The notes: generated by a model not told the origin, from the sequence alone. A stretch of 64,000 nt of DNA from an uncultured Coxiella sp. (GCA_902623005.1 CACNSC010000008.1:24887-88886); one strand, 5' to 3'. Counted from the stretch's first letter, positions 45,171-55,265 are shown. Numbers and translations are program-made.

Positions 45171-46130
45171 TTAGCCAAGTCCAATCCATTGCGCCAACAC
45201 AGTATTTGCTGCGTGTAGCCCAGGAATCGAAAGGTGCTCTTGAGTCGAACCCACCAGCGACTGCAATAAGGGAAGTCGAGGTTGGTATAACTTATAGTAT
45301 TGAGTTTTGAACTCACTTAATAGCACTGTATTAACACTACCGGTACCATCCACTAAACCTAATTGTACTGCGCGGGAGCCTGACCAAAAATCTCCGGAGA
45401 ACAATGAAGCTTTATTTCCAACCAAGCGGCCTTTACGACCCACCTCAACATCATGAATAAAATGTTGATGAGCGTCGTCTAATAGCTGCTTTGCTTTAGC
45501 GACATCGGTTTGATTAAGCGGCTCGAATGCATCCAAACGATCCTTATTAGTACCCGCGGTAAATACACGACGTGTCACACCTAATTTCTTAATGGCATCA
45601 GTAAAACCAAAGCCACTCATAATAACACCTATAGAACCCGTGATAGTGTCTGGATCGACATAGATTTGATCAGCTGCTGACGCAATCAGATAGGCACCGG
45701 AGGTTAATGAGTCCTCACCAACTACAACAACTTTTTTATGAAACTGGTGCTTAAGCTGCATAATTTGATCATAAATTAATGAGGACTGCACAGCACTGCC
45801 ACCAGGCGAGTTCATAACGATTAAAACACCTTTACTTTTTTTGTCGGCAAATGCTTTAGATAATACTGGATTAACGGTTGATGCTGCCATATGTGACTCG
45901 GGCATAATGACACCAGATAATCGCACTAAAGATACATACGGCTGCCCTGATTTTAAGTGATCACTTTCATCAGAGCTACCTGACACCAGCAATATAAAAT
46001 ATAAAAGCACCACTGCAATAATGATAAAAAAGCGAATGATACGCCAACGACGATCACGTCGTCGATCATCAATTAAAGCACGCACTATATGATCATTGAT
46101 TGAAGGATTAGTATTATCTGTCATAGTCAT
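45171..46130 (-). CDS. SppA-type signal peptide peptidase (S49)
   Basis: A 319-residue inner-membrane serine peptidase with one N-terminal span (IIRFFIIIAVVLLYFILLVSG) after a basic cytosolic start. The short S49 form is complete. The Ser nucleophile lies in DSLTSGAYLIASAADQI and the Lys base in AGTNKDRLDAFEPL. MNSPGGSAVQSS forms the oxyanion region. It digests leftover signal peptides. Six bases after the universal-stress gene. Confidence 0.9.
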   Translation of the reverse strand: MTMTDNTNPSINDHIVRALIDDRRRDRRWRIIRFFIIIAVVLLYFILLVSGSSDESDHLKSGQPYVSLVRLSGVIMPESHMAASTVNPVLSKAFADKKSKGVLIVMNSPGGSAVQSSLIYDQIMQLKHQFHKKVVVVGEDSLTSGAYLIASAADQIYVDPDTITGSIGVIMSGFGFTDAIKKLGVTRRVFTAGTNKDRLDAFEPLNQTDVAKAKQLLDDAHQHFIHDVEVGRKGRLVGNKASLFSGDFWSGSRAVQLGLVDGTGSVNTVLLSEFKTQYYKLYQPRLPLLQSLVGSTQEHLSIPGLHAANTVLAQWIGLG

Positions 46131-46135
46131 TTCCG

Positions 46136-46588
46136 TTATTGTGATATTCTGATAGCGAGGATGTCACACTCAAGGTTATGAATAAGTTTATCCGTGCTTG
46201 ATCCCAGTAGAAGTTTAAGACCATATCGATTATGGGACCCTAGTACGACCAAATCAAAATCGTGTTGAGAAATATAATCGTTCACAACCTGTTTTATCGA
46301 GCCATGGCCAGTATGAACATTTTTTTCATCAATCTGATGACGCGAGGCTAACTCTGCAAGCGCAAGCTTTACTTGCTCCTCGTAATCAGGCTCGACTGAA
46401 ATGTGCTGCTGTGCAAAATATTGTTTATCCTCGGAGATATGTTGAATCTCTGCTATATCAGGTGGAATGACATGCAACACATGAAAATCTGCCTGGATAC
46501 TTTTAGCTAACTCATGACCCTGTTTAACAATGTGATCACACTCATTAGACAAATCGGTTGTGGCTAATACTTTTTTGTAAATTGACAT
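46136..46588 (-). CDS. Universal stress protein A family
   Basis: A 150-residue UspA-fold protein. Start YKKVLATTDLSNECDHIV and the C-terminal ATP-loop-like GSHNRYGLKLLLGSSTDKLI (G-2x-G-9x-G-S/T type) place it in the nucleotide-binding branch. Single domain. The stress role is a family inference. Located between rsmA and sppA in the same direction. Confidence 0.9.
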   Translation of the reverse strand: MSIYKKVLATTDLSNECDHIVKQGHELAKSIQADFHVLHVIPPDIAEIQHISEDKQYFAQQHISVEPDYEEQVKLALAELASRHQIDEKNVHTGHGSIKQVVNDYISQHDFDLVVLGSHNRYGLKLLLGSSTDKLIHNLECDILAIRISQ

Positions 46589-46615
46589 GACACACTCCCT
46601 ATGGTCGTTAATTTA

Positions 46616-47422
46616 CTAGTTTAACTCAAGTTGCTGACTCAATGAAATGAACTGGTCCACCGTCAAGTCTTGTGGTCTTAAACTCAAATCGATTGATACT
46701 TTATCCAGGTGATCTAATGGTACCAGTGCAGATAAACTTTTACGTAGAGTTTTTCGTCGCATGGTAAAAACGTGAGAAACCACTGTTTCTAAATTATCAA
46801 ATTGTTGTGATGATAAATCGTAACGTTGATGCGGGTTTAGACAAATAAACGTTGAGTCGACTTTGGGTCTGGGAACAAAGGCCTCTGGACCAACTTCAAA
46901 TAAACATTCCACATCACAAAAAAACTGCGTCATTACACTTAAACGACCATACTGCGAGCTATTCACCGTTGCAGCCATGCGCTCAGCAACCTCTTTCTGT
47001 AGTAGAAAGTACATATCCTTGATGTAGGATATAGATGCAAACAAATGAAACAGGAGTGGTGTTGAAATATTATAAGGGAGATTCCCTACCACTCGTAAAT
47101 CTGAGACCGAGTCTGTTCGAATTGAGGTGACGTCAAATTTAAGAATATCCGCTTGGTGAATTTGCAACTGCCCTGGCTCACCCAGTGACTGCAGATGCTC
47201 AATTAGATCCCTGTCAATCTCAACAACATCCAACCGAGATAAATGTTGCAAAAGGTATTGAGTTAGGGCGCCACGCCCAGGACCAATCTCAACAACCGTA
47301 TCAGAAGCCTGCAATCGAATGACCGCAGCCATGCGAGCTAAGATGGCTTGGTCGTGCAAAAAATGTTGGCCAAAGCGTTTTCGAGCTAATGGACGCTTGT
47401 TTCGCTGCGAACTGTCTTTCAC
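46616..47422 (-). CDS. rsmA: 16S rRNA (A1518/A1519) dimethyltransferase
   Basis: A 268-residue KsgA/RsmA enzyme. N-terminal KRFGQHFLHDQAIL, SAM site VVEIGPGRGALTQYLL and catalytic NLPYNIS are clear. It forms the m6,2A pair in 16S helix 45. It starts with GTG 47422, overlapping the surA stop by 4 bases (GTGA). Confidence 0.95.
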   Translation of the reverse strand: MKDSSQRNKRPLARKRFGQHFLHDQAILARMAAVIRLQASDTVVEIGPGRGALTQYLLQHLSRLDVVEIDRDLIEHLQSLGEPGQLQIHQADILKFDVTSIRTDSVSDLRVVGNLPYNISTPLLFHLFASISYIKDMYFLLQKEVAERMAATVNSSQYGRLSVMTQFFCDVECLFEVGPEAFVPRPKVDSTFICLNPHQRYDLSSQQFDNLETVVSHVFTMRRKTLRKSLSALVPLDHLDKVSIDLSLRPQDLTVDQFISLSQQLELN

Positions 47423-48387
47423 TGTTTCACATTCATGATCTTAACGTAAGATTGCTCATAAATCTTACGCAACCATTTCGCCAATAGTTTATTGTATTGT
47501 TGCTGGTAAGCCAGTGCCTCCGCCTGCTCATTGGTGATTTTCTTGGACTCACCTTTTTTGTTTTTCAACAACAAAACATGTAAGCCATTGGGTGCAGAAA
47601 AGGGCTTAGTGACTTCACCTGGCTGCAATGTTTTAATCTGTTCAACAAAGACCGCTGGCAGCTGCTGAGCGCTTCGCCAACCCAAATCAGAGGCCTCACC
47701 GCCCTTAATGGCATCTATAGCTACGCCTGATTGAAGTTGCTTACGGATGGAGATCAATACAGTCTCGGCTTGTTGTTTTTGCTTGACTGTTGGATTTGAT
47801 GGCAAAGGTATCAGAACATCGATTAAATTGAACTGCTGTTGGTTTTGCTGATGGGCTTGTAAGACTTCACGAGCATCATTGATTTGCTGCTCAGTTACTT
47901 TCACATCACTACCAATTGCTTGCTTTTGTAATTTAGTGATTAGCAATTGTTGGCGCACTTGCTGCTCAAAACTTGAAAAATCGATACCCTGCTTGGACAA
48001 CTCCTCTTTAAACTGCGCCATTGTAAGCTGTTGTTGTTGTGCAATTCGACTCATTGCAGACTGCACTTGTTCTTTCGAAACTGTTAACCCAAGTCGATCG
48101 ACCATCTGCATCTGCATCTGTTTATAAATTAATTGCTTAAGTAGCTTTTGCTTGAGTTGATCTTGACTAGGTAAGGTGACATTGTGCGCTCGCGCTTGCA
48201 TTTGGGCTTGAGCAACCTCTTTATCTAACTCAGAGCTTAAAATAACGTCATCATTAACAATTGCAACGATACTGTTGACATGTTTCACGGAGGAATCAGG
48301 TGCGGGCAAATTAACTTCTGATGCTAATGAGCAGGAACCAAACATGAATAATGGCAAAAAACAATAAACTAAACGTCTAAAAATCAT
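47419..48387 (-). CDS. surA: Periplasmic chaperone / peptidyl-prolyl isomerase SurA
   Basis: A 322-residue SurA for outer-membrane protein folding. The signal peptide is MIFRRLVYCFLPLFMFGSCSLA; the SurA N-domain is HVNSIVAIVNDDVILSSELDKEV. One parvulin domain is visible (LIDVLIPLPSN to LHVLLLKNKKG), fewer than the two in E. coli SurA, as in shorter SurA forms. The start is ATG 48387, seven bases after AAAGG; the longer frame overlaps lptD. LptD depends on SurA for assembly. Confidence 0.88.
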   Translation of the reverse strand: MIFRRLVYCFLPLFMFGSCSLASEVNLPAPDSSVKHVNSIVAIVNDDVILSSELDKEVAQAQMQARAHNVTLPSQDQLKQKLLKQLIYKQMQMQMVDRLGLTVSKEQVQSAMSRIAQQQQLTMAQFKEELSKQGIDFSSFEQQVRQQLLITKLQKQAIGSDVKVTEQQINDAREVLQAHQQNQQQFNLIDVLIPLPSNPTVKQKQQAETVLISIRKQLQSGVAIDAIKGGEASDLGWRSAQQLPAVFVEQIKTLQPGEVTKPFSAPNGLHVLLLKNKKGESKKITNEQAEALAYQQQYNKLLAKWLRKIYEQSYVKIMNVKQ

Positions 48388-48406
48388 AGTGAAACCTTTA
48401 TTTTCG

Positions 48407-50929
48407 TTAATTCTGATCAAATTGATCATGGTATGATGGGATGGCTGTTCGAATCAATGATGACGCACTTTGCCCAACACTCCCCAGCCCTTTTAACATA
48501 AACTCGGCAAAAATACCTGTATTGTAATCATCTGTACTGTAATCCAACACTTTACTTACAGTAATCCGAGTCGCCCAACAGCAAGCGCTATACTCGGCAC
48601 CGACAAAATAACTCTGCAAGTCATTGTTGGCTAAATTATAATACCAATACCCGACAGTGCTCCAGTGCTCAGTAATGGGTCGCGCAGCACCTAGGCTAAT
48701 TAAATTAGTGTCAGTACTGCTTGAGTTTGTCGATGTATTGGCGTGAATAAAATTATAACCGAGGTCTAGTGCGGTATGACCATAGCCGCTGTAGTGAAAA
48801 TTTGCACTCGCATTGTTCATGGTATCGTCAAGCATATCCCAGGCAAGATTAAGTGTTGTTGTCCAGTGATCTCTGGGATGAAACGATGCTTGCCCCAGCA
48901 ATGGCGAAAGGTGGTCGAATAGGCCATTACAGTCATCGTCCAGACACACCTTTTGTGGCTCAAAATAAGTAATCAAACCCAGCTGAAAACGTAACTTTTG
49001 TGCAGCTGTTTTTGGATCTAGAATATTTGATGTCAAGCTCCAGCTCATTTGATTAGCGTTCTGCAATCGGTCATAGCCCGTATAGGCATTGGTTGCAAAC
49101 AGATCATTGAAATTAATTGGTAATAACTGCGTATCAAACACTGGATATTGATCCTGATCCATTTCAGGCACGTATAGATAAAAAAGACGAGGCTCAATAG
49201 TCTGCAAATACTCTATACCTCCTATGTTTAACGTGCGCTCAAAATAATAAGCCGAATCCACATCGAAGATGGGTAATGTTCTGGACTGAGAGAATGTTGG
49301 ACGGGACTGATCCGGTGATTCAGTGGCTAATTCAGCGGAGTATATTGTAGAGTCCAGGGCGATACCGGGTGTGAACGTGCCGCCTAATAAGCGAACCGGA
49401 TAGCTCACTGAAGGTGCGAGGTGGGCTCTCAGGCCAACAGGCTGCTGGTAGGTGTAAGGTTGATAATCACTACTGTAATCAAAATTGACAACTTGTGCTT
49501 CAAGCTCTGCATCTGCACTGTGCCAAAAATGATCTTTACCACCAATAAAGTCTAACTCCGGCAAACGCTGATATTGATTTTGTACCCCACTACTACTTTG
49601 CGAGATCATGTGCTGGGTTTGGTAACCTTGGACAATGAGGTCTGCCTGCCATTGCTGGTCGGTGTATCGAACATCCCATTGATTTAACAGTTGACTTGCC
49701 CAGTTTGAACCCGCGTTGGTCTCAAATTCATTATAGTAGTAGGGGTCCGAGGCATAGTTTACGATAATACTTGACTCTATGTGCTGACTTAACTGAGTTG
49801 TGTCGTGCCACGACAAATAGCCCCGAGTACTACCCATTCCCTCTAAATCATCAATATATTGAGTCTCGGTTGGATAATCTTTAATAGAATCTGCCTTAAA
49901 TTGACTGAAGTTATTGTCATGAGGTAAGCCAGATAAATAGAAACTGCCAGCTGAAATCGGCGTCAAATAACGAAAATTATTTTTTAGTATTATCCCGTGC
50001 TGCCCCATCCACTCTGGAGTAATTAAATCATCGTAATTCGATGCTAGGTTTAAATAATACGGCACTGCCAAGGTCAATCCATTACTACTGGAATAACCCA
50101 GATGAGGCAATAAGAATCCAGACTTCCGCTCACCTGAGGTTGGAAATGAAAAATATGGAAAATAAAATAATGGAACTCGTTTTATATGCAGCCAAGCTTG
50201 TTGCGCATACCCTTGCTGTTGTTTTTGATCGAGAGTGATCTTCTTTGCTGTGATCTTCCAAAAAGGATCGCTAGGTGGACATAAACTGAATGTTGCATCG
50301 GTTAGTGACGAAATTTGATCACCGACTCTTTGGTAAGTTTTGGCAGTCCCCCAGGCATTTTTTTTATTTTTTCCTGACTGCGCCTGATGAAACACGCCAT
50401 GATCTAACAGCAAAGTATTTGTTAGATAATTCAATTCAGCATAGGAGCCTGTCACAACCGTATCGTGCTCTAATATTTTGACGTGATTTATCAGTACGAT
50501 ACGCTTTATGCGACCGGTTTTAATATTTCGATACACAAATGCTTTATCCGCCTGCGCAATACGTCCTGGCTGTGTCACCACAACATGATCTTGTAACATC
50601 ACACTGCCATCATGCCGGTAATGCGAAGCACCTTTAGCCGTTACCTCTGTCGGCGAATCATCAATTGGCTTTATCAGCGTATGACTTTGTAGAGATAATG
50701 GCTGCTGATAATATCCTGTGCATAAATCTGCATTTGTATCATCCTGCACCCACCCCAATTGTTGGGCGATCTCCGCCTGTGAAAGATTAAAGGAGGAAAC
50801 TTTAGGACGCTCAATGTAATTTGCAAGGTCCTCATTAGCACGACTGACGCTGGCAAAAGATACTGCAAATATTGATGCACATAATATCCCACCGCCAATC
50901 AAGTATTTTTTGTTTAACGCTTTAAACAC
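48407..50929 (-). CDS. lptD: LPS-assembly outer-membrane protein LptD
   Basis: An 840-residue translocon that inserts lipopolysaccharide into the outer membrane. A signal peptide lies at residues 1-31 (ending SVSRA). An OstA/LptA-like N-domain spans about residues 70-240 (LIKPIDDSPTEVTAKGASHY, GSYAELNYLTNTL), followed by a large beta-barrel. Cysteines at DADLCTGYY, FSLCPPSDP and the SACCW pair are the expected disulfide partners. LptM- and SurA-like partners are also encoded in the window. The gene diverges from amgK, as in Pseudomonas. Confidence 0.93.
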   Translation of the reverse strand: MFKALNKKYLIGGGILCASIFAVSFASVSRANEDLANYIERPKVSSFNLSQAEIAQQLGWVQDDTNADLCTGYYQQPLSLQSHTLIKPIDDSPTEVTAKGASHYRHDGSVMLQDHVVVTQPGRIAQADKAFVYRNIKTGRIKRIVLINHVKILEHDTVVTGSYAELNYLTNTLLLDHGVFHQAQSGKNKKNAWGTAKTYQRVGDQISSLTDATFSLCPPSDPFWKITAKKITLDQKQQQGYAQQAWLHIKRVPLFYFPYFSFPTSGERKSGFLLPHLGYSSSNGLTLAVPYYLNLASNYDDLITPEWMGQHGIILKNNFRYLTPISAGSFYLSGLPHDNNFSQFKADSIKDYPTETQYIDDLEGMGSTRGYLSWHDTTQLSQHIESSIIVNYASDPYYYNEFETNAGSNWASQLLNQWDVRYTDQQWQADLIVQGYQTQHMISQSSSGVQNQYQRLPELDFIGGKDHFWHSADAELEAQVVNFDYSSDYQPYTYQQPVGLRAHLAPSVSYPVRLLGGTFTPGIALDSTIYSAELATESPDQSRPTFSQSRTLPIFDVDSAYYFERTLNIGGIEYLQTIEPRLFYLYVPEMDQDQYPVFDTQLLPINFNDLFATNAYTGYDRLQNANQMSWSLTSNILDPKTAAQKLRFQLGLITYFEPQKVCLDDDCNGLFDHLSPLLGQASFHPRDHWTTTLNLAWDMLDDTMNNASANFHYSGYGHTALDLGYNFIHANTSTNSSSTDTNLISLGAARPITEHWSTVGYWYYNLANNDLQSYFVGAEYSACCWATRITVSKVLDYSTDDYNTGIFAEFMLKGLGSVGQSASSLIRTAIPSYHDQFDQN

Positions 50930-51025
50930 CTGTATTCACTCGAATTTACATCTAACGGTCGGCATGTTACCGTCTCTAAGATTTTTTAGCTACGTCGAAA
51001 TCGCAACAAATTACAGGTCATCATA

Positions 51026-52060
51026 GTGTCTTCTCCCTGCCAATTCAGCGTAAACCACTCATTAGATAAGAAAGATAATTTAACCCTAATGAGAGCCTGG
51101 TTAGCAAAACACCTCAAAAGCTCGGAGATCACATTGACTCCATTACTCAAAGAGGCAAGCGCTAGAACTTACTACCGGGTCAACCATCAACCATGTAGCT
51201 TTGTAGCAGTTGATTCACCATCATCTCAAACTGATATTGCAGGCCTTATCAAACTGACTGATTTTTTTAGCGATCACGGCATTAATGTGCCAGCTATCCA
51301 CGCCTGTGATCAAACACAAGGCTTCCTATTAATCACAGATTTTGGTGATCAATTGTTACTCGATCGGTTAAACGAAAGTTCTGCGCCTCAACTTTACGCT
51401 CAGGCAATGGATATTTTAGTCAAGATTCACAACAGCTATGATTCCAACAACCCAATGTTTGCCTGTTATCGGGAGGACGATTGGCAACGCGAATCCTCTT
51501 GGTTTATCTCATGGTATGTGAAGCATTACCTTAATTTTCCAATGCGGTCACATCATGCTGATACGTGGTCAAACCTAGTCAAGATTATTCTACAAAACGT
51601 CATGCAGCAGCCTCGCGTCTTAATTCATAAAGATTTTCATTGCCGTAACTTGATGTATCTCAACAATCAGACGTTGGGTGTAATCGACTACCAAGATGCT
51701 ATAGTTGGCCCCATCACTTATGATATCGCGTCGTTACTCAATGATTGCTATATCGATTGGCCACGTACACAGGTTGAAGACTGGCTACTCGCCTTCAAAG
51801 ACAAACTGCAACATGCCAATCTTTTAACAACTATTCCAAATGAACAATTCGTACGCTGGTTTGATATCACGTGCTTACAGAGACATTTAAAAAACCTAGG
51901 TAATTTTGTGCGCCTAAACCATGAAAACAACATGCCTCAATTTTTAAATTCCCTACCACGCATGTATGGCTATATCACTGACATCACGCTGCGCTATCCT
52001 GACCTTACTGAATTTGCCAAGTGGTTTGAACAACTCACGAAACTAGAGCAAGCACAATGA
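51026..52060 (+). CDS. amgK: N-acetylmuramate/N-acetylglucosamine anomeric kinase (AmgK)
   Basis: A 344-residue aminoglycoside-phosphotransferase-fold sugar kinase. Catalytic loop IHKDFHCRNLMYL (HxDxxxxN) and metal Asp in GVIDYQDA are visible. It phosphorylates recycled MurNAc at C1, bypassing fosfomycin-sensitive MurA. The GTG start at 51026 has AGGT upstream; an ATG 21 codons later is an alternative. It overlaps murU by 4 bases; the amgK-murU pair next to lptD matches Pseudomonas. Confidence 0.88.
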   Translation: MSSPCQFSVNHSLDKKDNLTLMRAWLAKHLKSSEITLTPLLKEASARTYYRVNHQPCSFVAVDSPSSQTDIAGLIKLTDFFSDHGINVPAIHACDQTQGFLLITDFGDQLLLDRLNESSAPQLYAQAMDILVKIHNSYDSNNPMFACYREDDWQRESSWFISWYVKHYLNFPMRSHHADTWSNLVKIILQNVMQQPRVLIHKDFHCRNLMYLNNQTLGVIDYQDAIVGPITYDIASLLNDCYIDWPRTQVEDWLLAFKDKLQHANLLTTIPNEQFVRWFDITCLQRHLKNLGNFVRLNHENNMPQFLNSLPRMYGYITDITLRYPDLTEFAKWFEQLTKLEQAQ

Positions 52061-52746
52061 AAGCCATGATATTAGCAGCAGGGATGGGAAAACGTATGCT
52101 GCCACTGACAACATTGCAACCCAAACCTCTCCTGTATGCGGGTAAATATCGGCTGATTGAACATAATTTAATCGCATTACAAAAAGCCGGAGTCAATGAA
52201 GTCGTTATTAATACCCATTACCTCTCTAAGCAAATAAAGCAGACAGTGGGTGATGGCCGTCGTTTTGGTCTTAAAATCACACATGTGGTCGAAAACGAGA
52301 CCTTATTGGGCACCGGTGGTGGTATCAAGAATGCATTACCCCATCTTGGCAATAACCCCTTTCTTTTGATCAGTGCTGACATCTGGACTGACTTCCCGCT
52401 TGCAGCCCTTATGCAGCGCACAGTTAAAGATGCTCACTTGGTGATGGTTAAAAACCCAACATTCCACCCTGGCGGTGATTACACACTCGACGAAAACGCT
52501 ATTATTCAACCGCCCAATCAACACACGCTGACTTTTGCTAGTCTAGGACTGATCCATCCCCATCTTTTAAGTTACGCCAAAGAAAGCGTGTTTGATCTCG
52601 CTACAGTGCTACAAGTTGCCATCAAAAAGCAACGCGTCACAGGTGAGGTTTATTGTGGGCACTGGTGGAATGTTGGCACGCCAAAATTATTAAAAATCCT
52701 CGATCAATTTCTACTTGATTCGACTGAAATCAAAACGATGAAGTAA
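52057..52746 (+). CDS. murU: N-acetylmuramate alpha-1-phosphate uridylyltransferase (MurU)
   Basis: A 229-residue nucleotidyltransferase giving UDP-MurNAc from recycled sugar. The signature GMGKRMLPLTTLQPKPLL and GTGGGIKNALPHLG are clear. It overlaps amgK by 4 bases (ATGA). Its 3' end overlaps the convergent esterase gene by 17 bases. Confidence 0.9.
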   Translation: MKAMILAAGMGKRMLPLTTLQPKPLLYAGKYRLIEHNLIALQKAGVNEVVINTHYLSKQIKQTVGDGRRFGLKITHVVENETLLGTGGGIKNALPHLGNNPFLLISADIWTDFPLAALMQRTVKDAHLVMVKNPTFHPGGDYTLDENAIIQPPNQHTLTFASLGLIHPHLLSYAKESVFDLATVLQVAIKKQRVTGEVYCGHWWNVGTPKLLKILDQFLLDSTEIKTMK

Positions 52747-53392
52747 AAACTTTAGTTATCCACTGGCTGATATCATTCAATTCCTGTGGGCAAACTGTAT
52801 GATCCATCGCGTAGTCAAACCAGGAAACCTGGCATCCCAGTTGCCCCAGCAAGTCGACCGAATCCTGACCTAGAGACATCGGTACCACTGGATCGTGCTG
52901 ACCATGCGCTAAGAAAGCAGGCAAGTCTTTTGAATGCTCTGATGCTTTCAGTGTTCGTGACAAAGGCAAATACGTTGATAAACCCGCCATGCCCGCTAAT
53001 CGATATCGTGATGTCAAAGCAACGTACTGTGCTAACGCTCCACCTTGTGAAAAACCAACTAACATAATTCGACGTGGATTAATGCCTTGCTCAACTTGCT
53101 GGTCAATCATTTGTATCAATGATTCACTGGATTGCTTAATGCCCTGTTCGTCCTCACGCGATAACCGCTCGAGATCGTATATATCAAACCAAGCTCTGCA
53201 TGCCATACCACCATTTATCGTCACAGAACGAATGGGAGCATGAGGAAAAATAAAACGCACTGCTAACGTGCTCGGCAAATTTAAATAAGGCACGATATCT
53301 GCAAAATCATTGCCGTCTGCACCCAAACCATGCAACCAAATAATGCAATATTCTGCTGGGACGCTTGGTTGTTTAATTACGCATTCAAACAT
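52730..53392 (-). CDS. Carboxylesterase / phospholipase (alpha/beta hydrolase, LYPLA-like)
   Basis: A 220-residue esterase of the acyl-protein-thioesterase-like group. Nucleophile elbow GFSQGG, Asp in GQHDPVVP and His in MDHTVCP form the triad; IIWLHGLGADGNDF and RAWFDIYDL are family markers. Natural substrate unknown. The gene is convergent with murU. Confidence 0.87.
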   Translation of the reverse strand: MFECVIKQPSVPAEYCIIWLHGLGADGNDFADIVPYLNLPSTLAVRFIFPHAPIRSVTINGGMACRAWFDIYDLERLSREDEQGIKQSSESLIQMIDQQVEQGINPRRIMLVGFSQGGALAQYVALTSRYRLAGMAGLSTYLPLSRTLKASEHSKDLPAFLAHGQHDPVVPMSLGQDSVDLLGQLGCQVSWFDYAMDHTVCPQELNDISQWITKVFTSSF

Positions 53393-53511
53393 AACTTTAA
53401 TCCACTAGAACTCTAGAAGCGCTGATCTTAACACATGCGCTAAAAAACCAACTATTTATTTTACGCACGCTTCAGTTATACTCTGTGGTCTTTTGTTTAA
53501 CTAGGGACATT

Positions 53512-53628
53512 ATGAAATCCACCGCGACAAGCCTTATGATGATATTTTTACTGGTCATTGTATCAGGCTGTGGACAAATAGGGCCGCTTAAACTTCCAAA
53601 TAATAACACTGTTGCAACTCAACACTAA
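53512..53628 (+). CDS. lptM: LptM (YifL)-like lipoprotein
   Basis: A 38-residue lipoprotein. It has a short basic start, a hydrophobic segment (LMMIFLLVIV) and lipobox VSGC with Cys20, followed directly by GQIGPLKLP. The LptM/YifL family motif is CGQKGPLYLP. In E. coli LptM helps LptD form its native disulfides, and the gene sits upstream of dapF; here it also lies just upstream of dapF. A ribosome site AGGG lies 6 bases before the ATG, and a TATACT box is at 53477-53482. Eleven bases separate it from the DUF481 gene. Confidence 0.85.
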   Translation: MKSTATSLMMIFLLVIVSGCGQIGPLKLPNNNTVATQH

Positions 53629-53639
53629 AAGGACTTCCA

Positions 53640-54389
53640 ATGAAATTAAACCGATTATTACCCGCTCTTGTCACATCTATGTGTTGCTTAAGTGTTTGTG
53701 CGCATGACACTGACGATACGCCAGGACGCTGGGATGGATCAACCATCAATGCCGGTGGCCTTCTTAATACTGGTAACACCGATTCATCGAGTTTAACCGG
53801 AGCATTAAAACTAAAATATCAAGAACACAGATGGTCAAATACTCTTAATCTCAATGGACAATATGGCAGGAATGAGGGTGAAACTAATGCTCAAATGTAC
53901 AGCATTGAAAACAAAACACAGTATAGCCTTAACGATGTAACTACCATGAATAATTTTGTTTACGTCGATACGGATACGACGGTCAACCCGTTTAACTCTT
54001 ATGATTTTACGTCAACTCTAACTGCAGGTTATGGACGAGACTGGATAAAGAATAAAAAATTCACTCTATCAACCAGTATCGCACCGGGTTATAACCGATC
54101 CTCTGTTCAAAATAGTGATGACGTAGAGGACAGTTGGGCTGCTGTTTCTAACCTAAATTTAGCGTGGAAAATCTCAGATACAACAAAACTCATTCAGGAT
54201 AATAAGTTTTCTATATTTCAAAGCTACTATGAAACTAACACGGTGACCTCGCTAGATAACAAACTACATGGCAACCTGTCACTAGTGCTCTCATATGCCA
54301 TCACCTATTTTTCGGAGATTCCTGAAGGCACAGACTATACTGACAAAATGAATACTATGACAAACATCAGCTTGTCTTACACTTTTTAA
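53640..54389 (+). CDS. DUF481-family outer-membrane beta-barrel protein
   Basis: A 249-residue protein with a signal peptide (about residues 1-21, ending VCA) followed by alternating beta-strand segments such as GGLLNTGNTDSSSLTGALKL. It ends in Phe after SLSYTF, the usual last strand of outer-membrane barrels. DUF481/YdiY-like proteins are putative barrels without assigned function. Start behind AAGGA. Encoded between lptM and dapF. Confidence 0.82.
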   Translation: MKLNRLLPALVTSMCCLSVCAHDTDDTPGRWDGSTINAGGLLNTGNTDSSSLTGALKLKYQEHRWSNTLNLNGQYGRNEGETNAQMYSIENKTQYSLNDVTTMNNFVYVDTDTTVNPFNSYDFTSTLTAGYGRDWIKNKKFTLSTSIAPGYNRSSVQNSDDVEDSWAAVSNLNLAWKISDTTKLIQDNKFSIFQSYYETNTVTSLDNKLHGNLSLVLSYAITYFSEIPEGTDYTDKMNTMTNISLSYTF

Positions 54390-54391
54390 CC

Positions 54392-55219
54392 GTGAAAGTC
54401 TTATTTTCAAAAATGCATGGCCTGGGTAATGACTTTATTATCGTTGATAATTTGCAAGCTCAGTATCAGCTCTCAAAATCGCTAATTCAACAGATGGCGC
54501 ACCGCAAGACTGGTATCGGGTTTGATCAGCTCTTATTACTAGAGGCCAGTTATGATAAAAACGCGGATTTTTGTTACCGGATCTTTAATGCTGATGGTAA
54601 TGAAGTTGAGCATTGTGGTAACGGTGCTCGTTGTATCGCATATTACGTTGATCAGAACCAACTAATTAATAAGCCAATCATTCGCTTCAAAATTAAAGAT
54701 CGAATTCTGTTTGCGCACTTGGATAAAGATCAGATCACTATTAATATGGGGCTACCTTCGATAAACCCCAGTGAAATTGTATTCCCAGGAAAACAAGACC
54801 AGCAACAACAGGTCATTCAGATTGATCAACAGTCGATAAACTTTTATTTAGTGTGCATGGGCAACCCACATGCCGTCATCTTTTCAAAACCCGAAGATAA
54901 ATTAGATATTAAAACCATTGGTGAATACTTTAATCAGCCCGATCAATTTAAATCAGGGATCAATGTTTCGCTGGCAGAGATTGAATCAACAACATCAATG
55001 AAACTACAAGTCTATGAGCGTGGTAGTGGCCTAACGACTGCCTGCGGTACCGCAGCATGTGCTGCTGTGGCAATAGGAAAGCAACTCGGCCAATTAGAAA
55101 CCACTGTGACCGTTTCGCAGCCAGGCGGTGATCTCGTAATTTCATGGCCAAACCAACAAAAAGATCTTATGATGTCCGGCGGCGCAAATCATGTCTTTGA
55201 TGGTTGCTGGGCTATATAA
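54392..55219 (+). CDS. dapF: Diaminopimelate epimerase
   Basis: A 275-residue DapF converting LL- to meso-diaminopimelate for lysine and peptidoglycan. The two catalytic cysteines lie in VEHCGNGARC and TACGTAACAA. KMHGLGNDFIIVD begins the protein. It starts with GTG 54392, two bases after the DUF481 stop. The lysA gene often upstream of dapF is not present in the window. Confidence 0.95.
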   Translation: MKVLFSKMHGLGNDFIIVDNLQAQYQLSKSLIQQMAHRKTGIGFDQLLLLEASYDKNADFCYRIFNADGNEVEHCGNGARCIAYYVDQNQLINKPIIRFKIKDRILFAHLDKDQITINMGLPSINPSEIVFPGKQDQQQQVIQIDQQSINFYLVCMGNPHAVIFSKPEDKLDIKTIGEYFNQPDQFKSGINVSLAEIESTTSMKLQVYERGSGLTTACGTAACAAVAIGKQLGQLETTVTVSQPGGDLVISWPNQQKDLMMSGGANHVFDGCWAI

Positions 55220-55265
55220 AAAATAAACAAAACTGGCAATTCGTTAGTGTCATCCACTCAAAACA

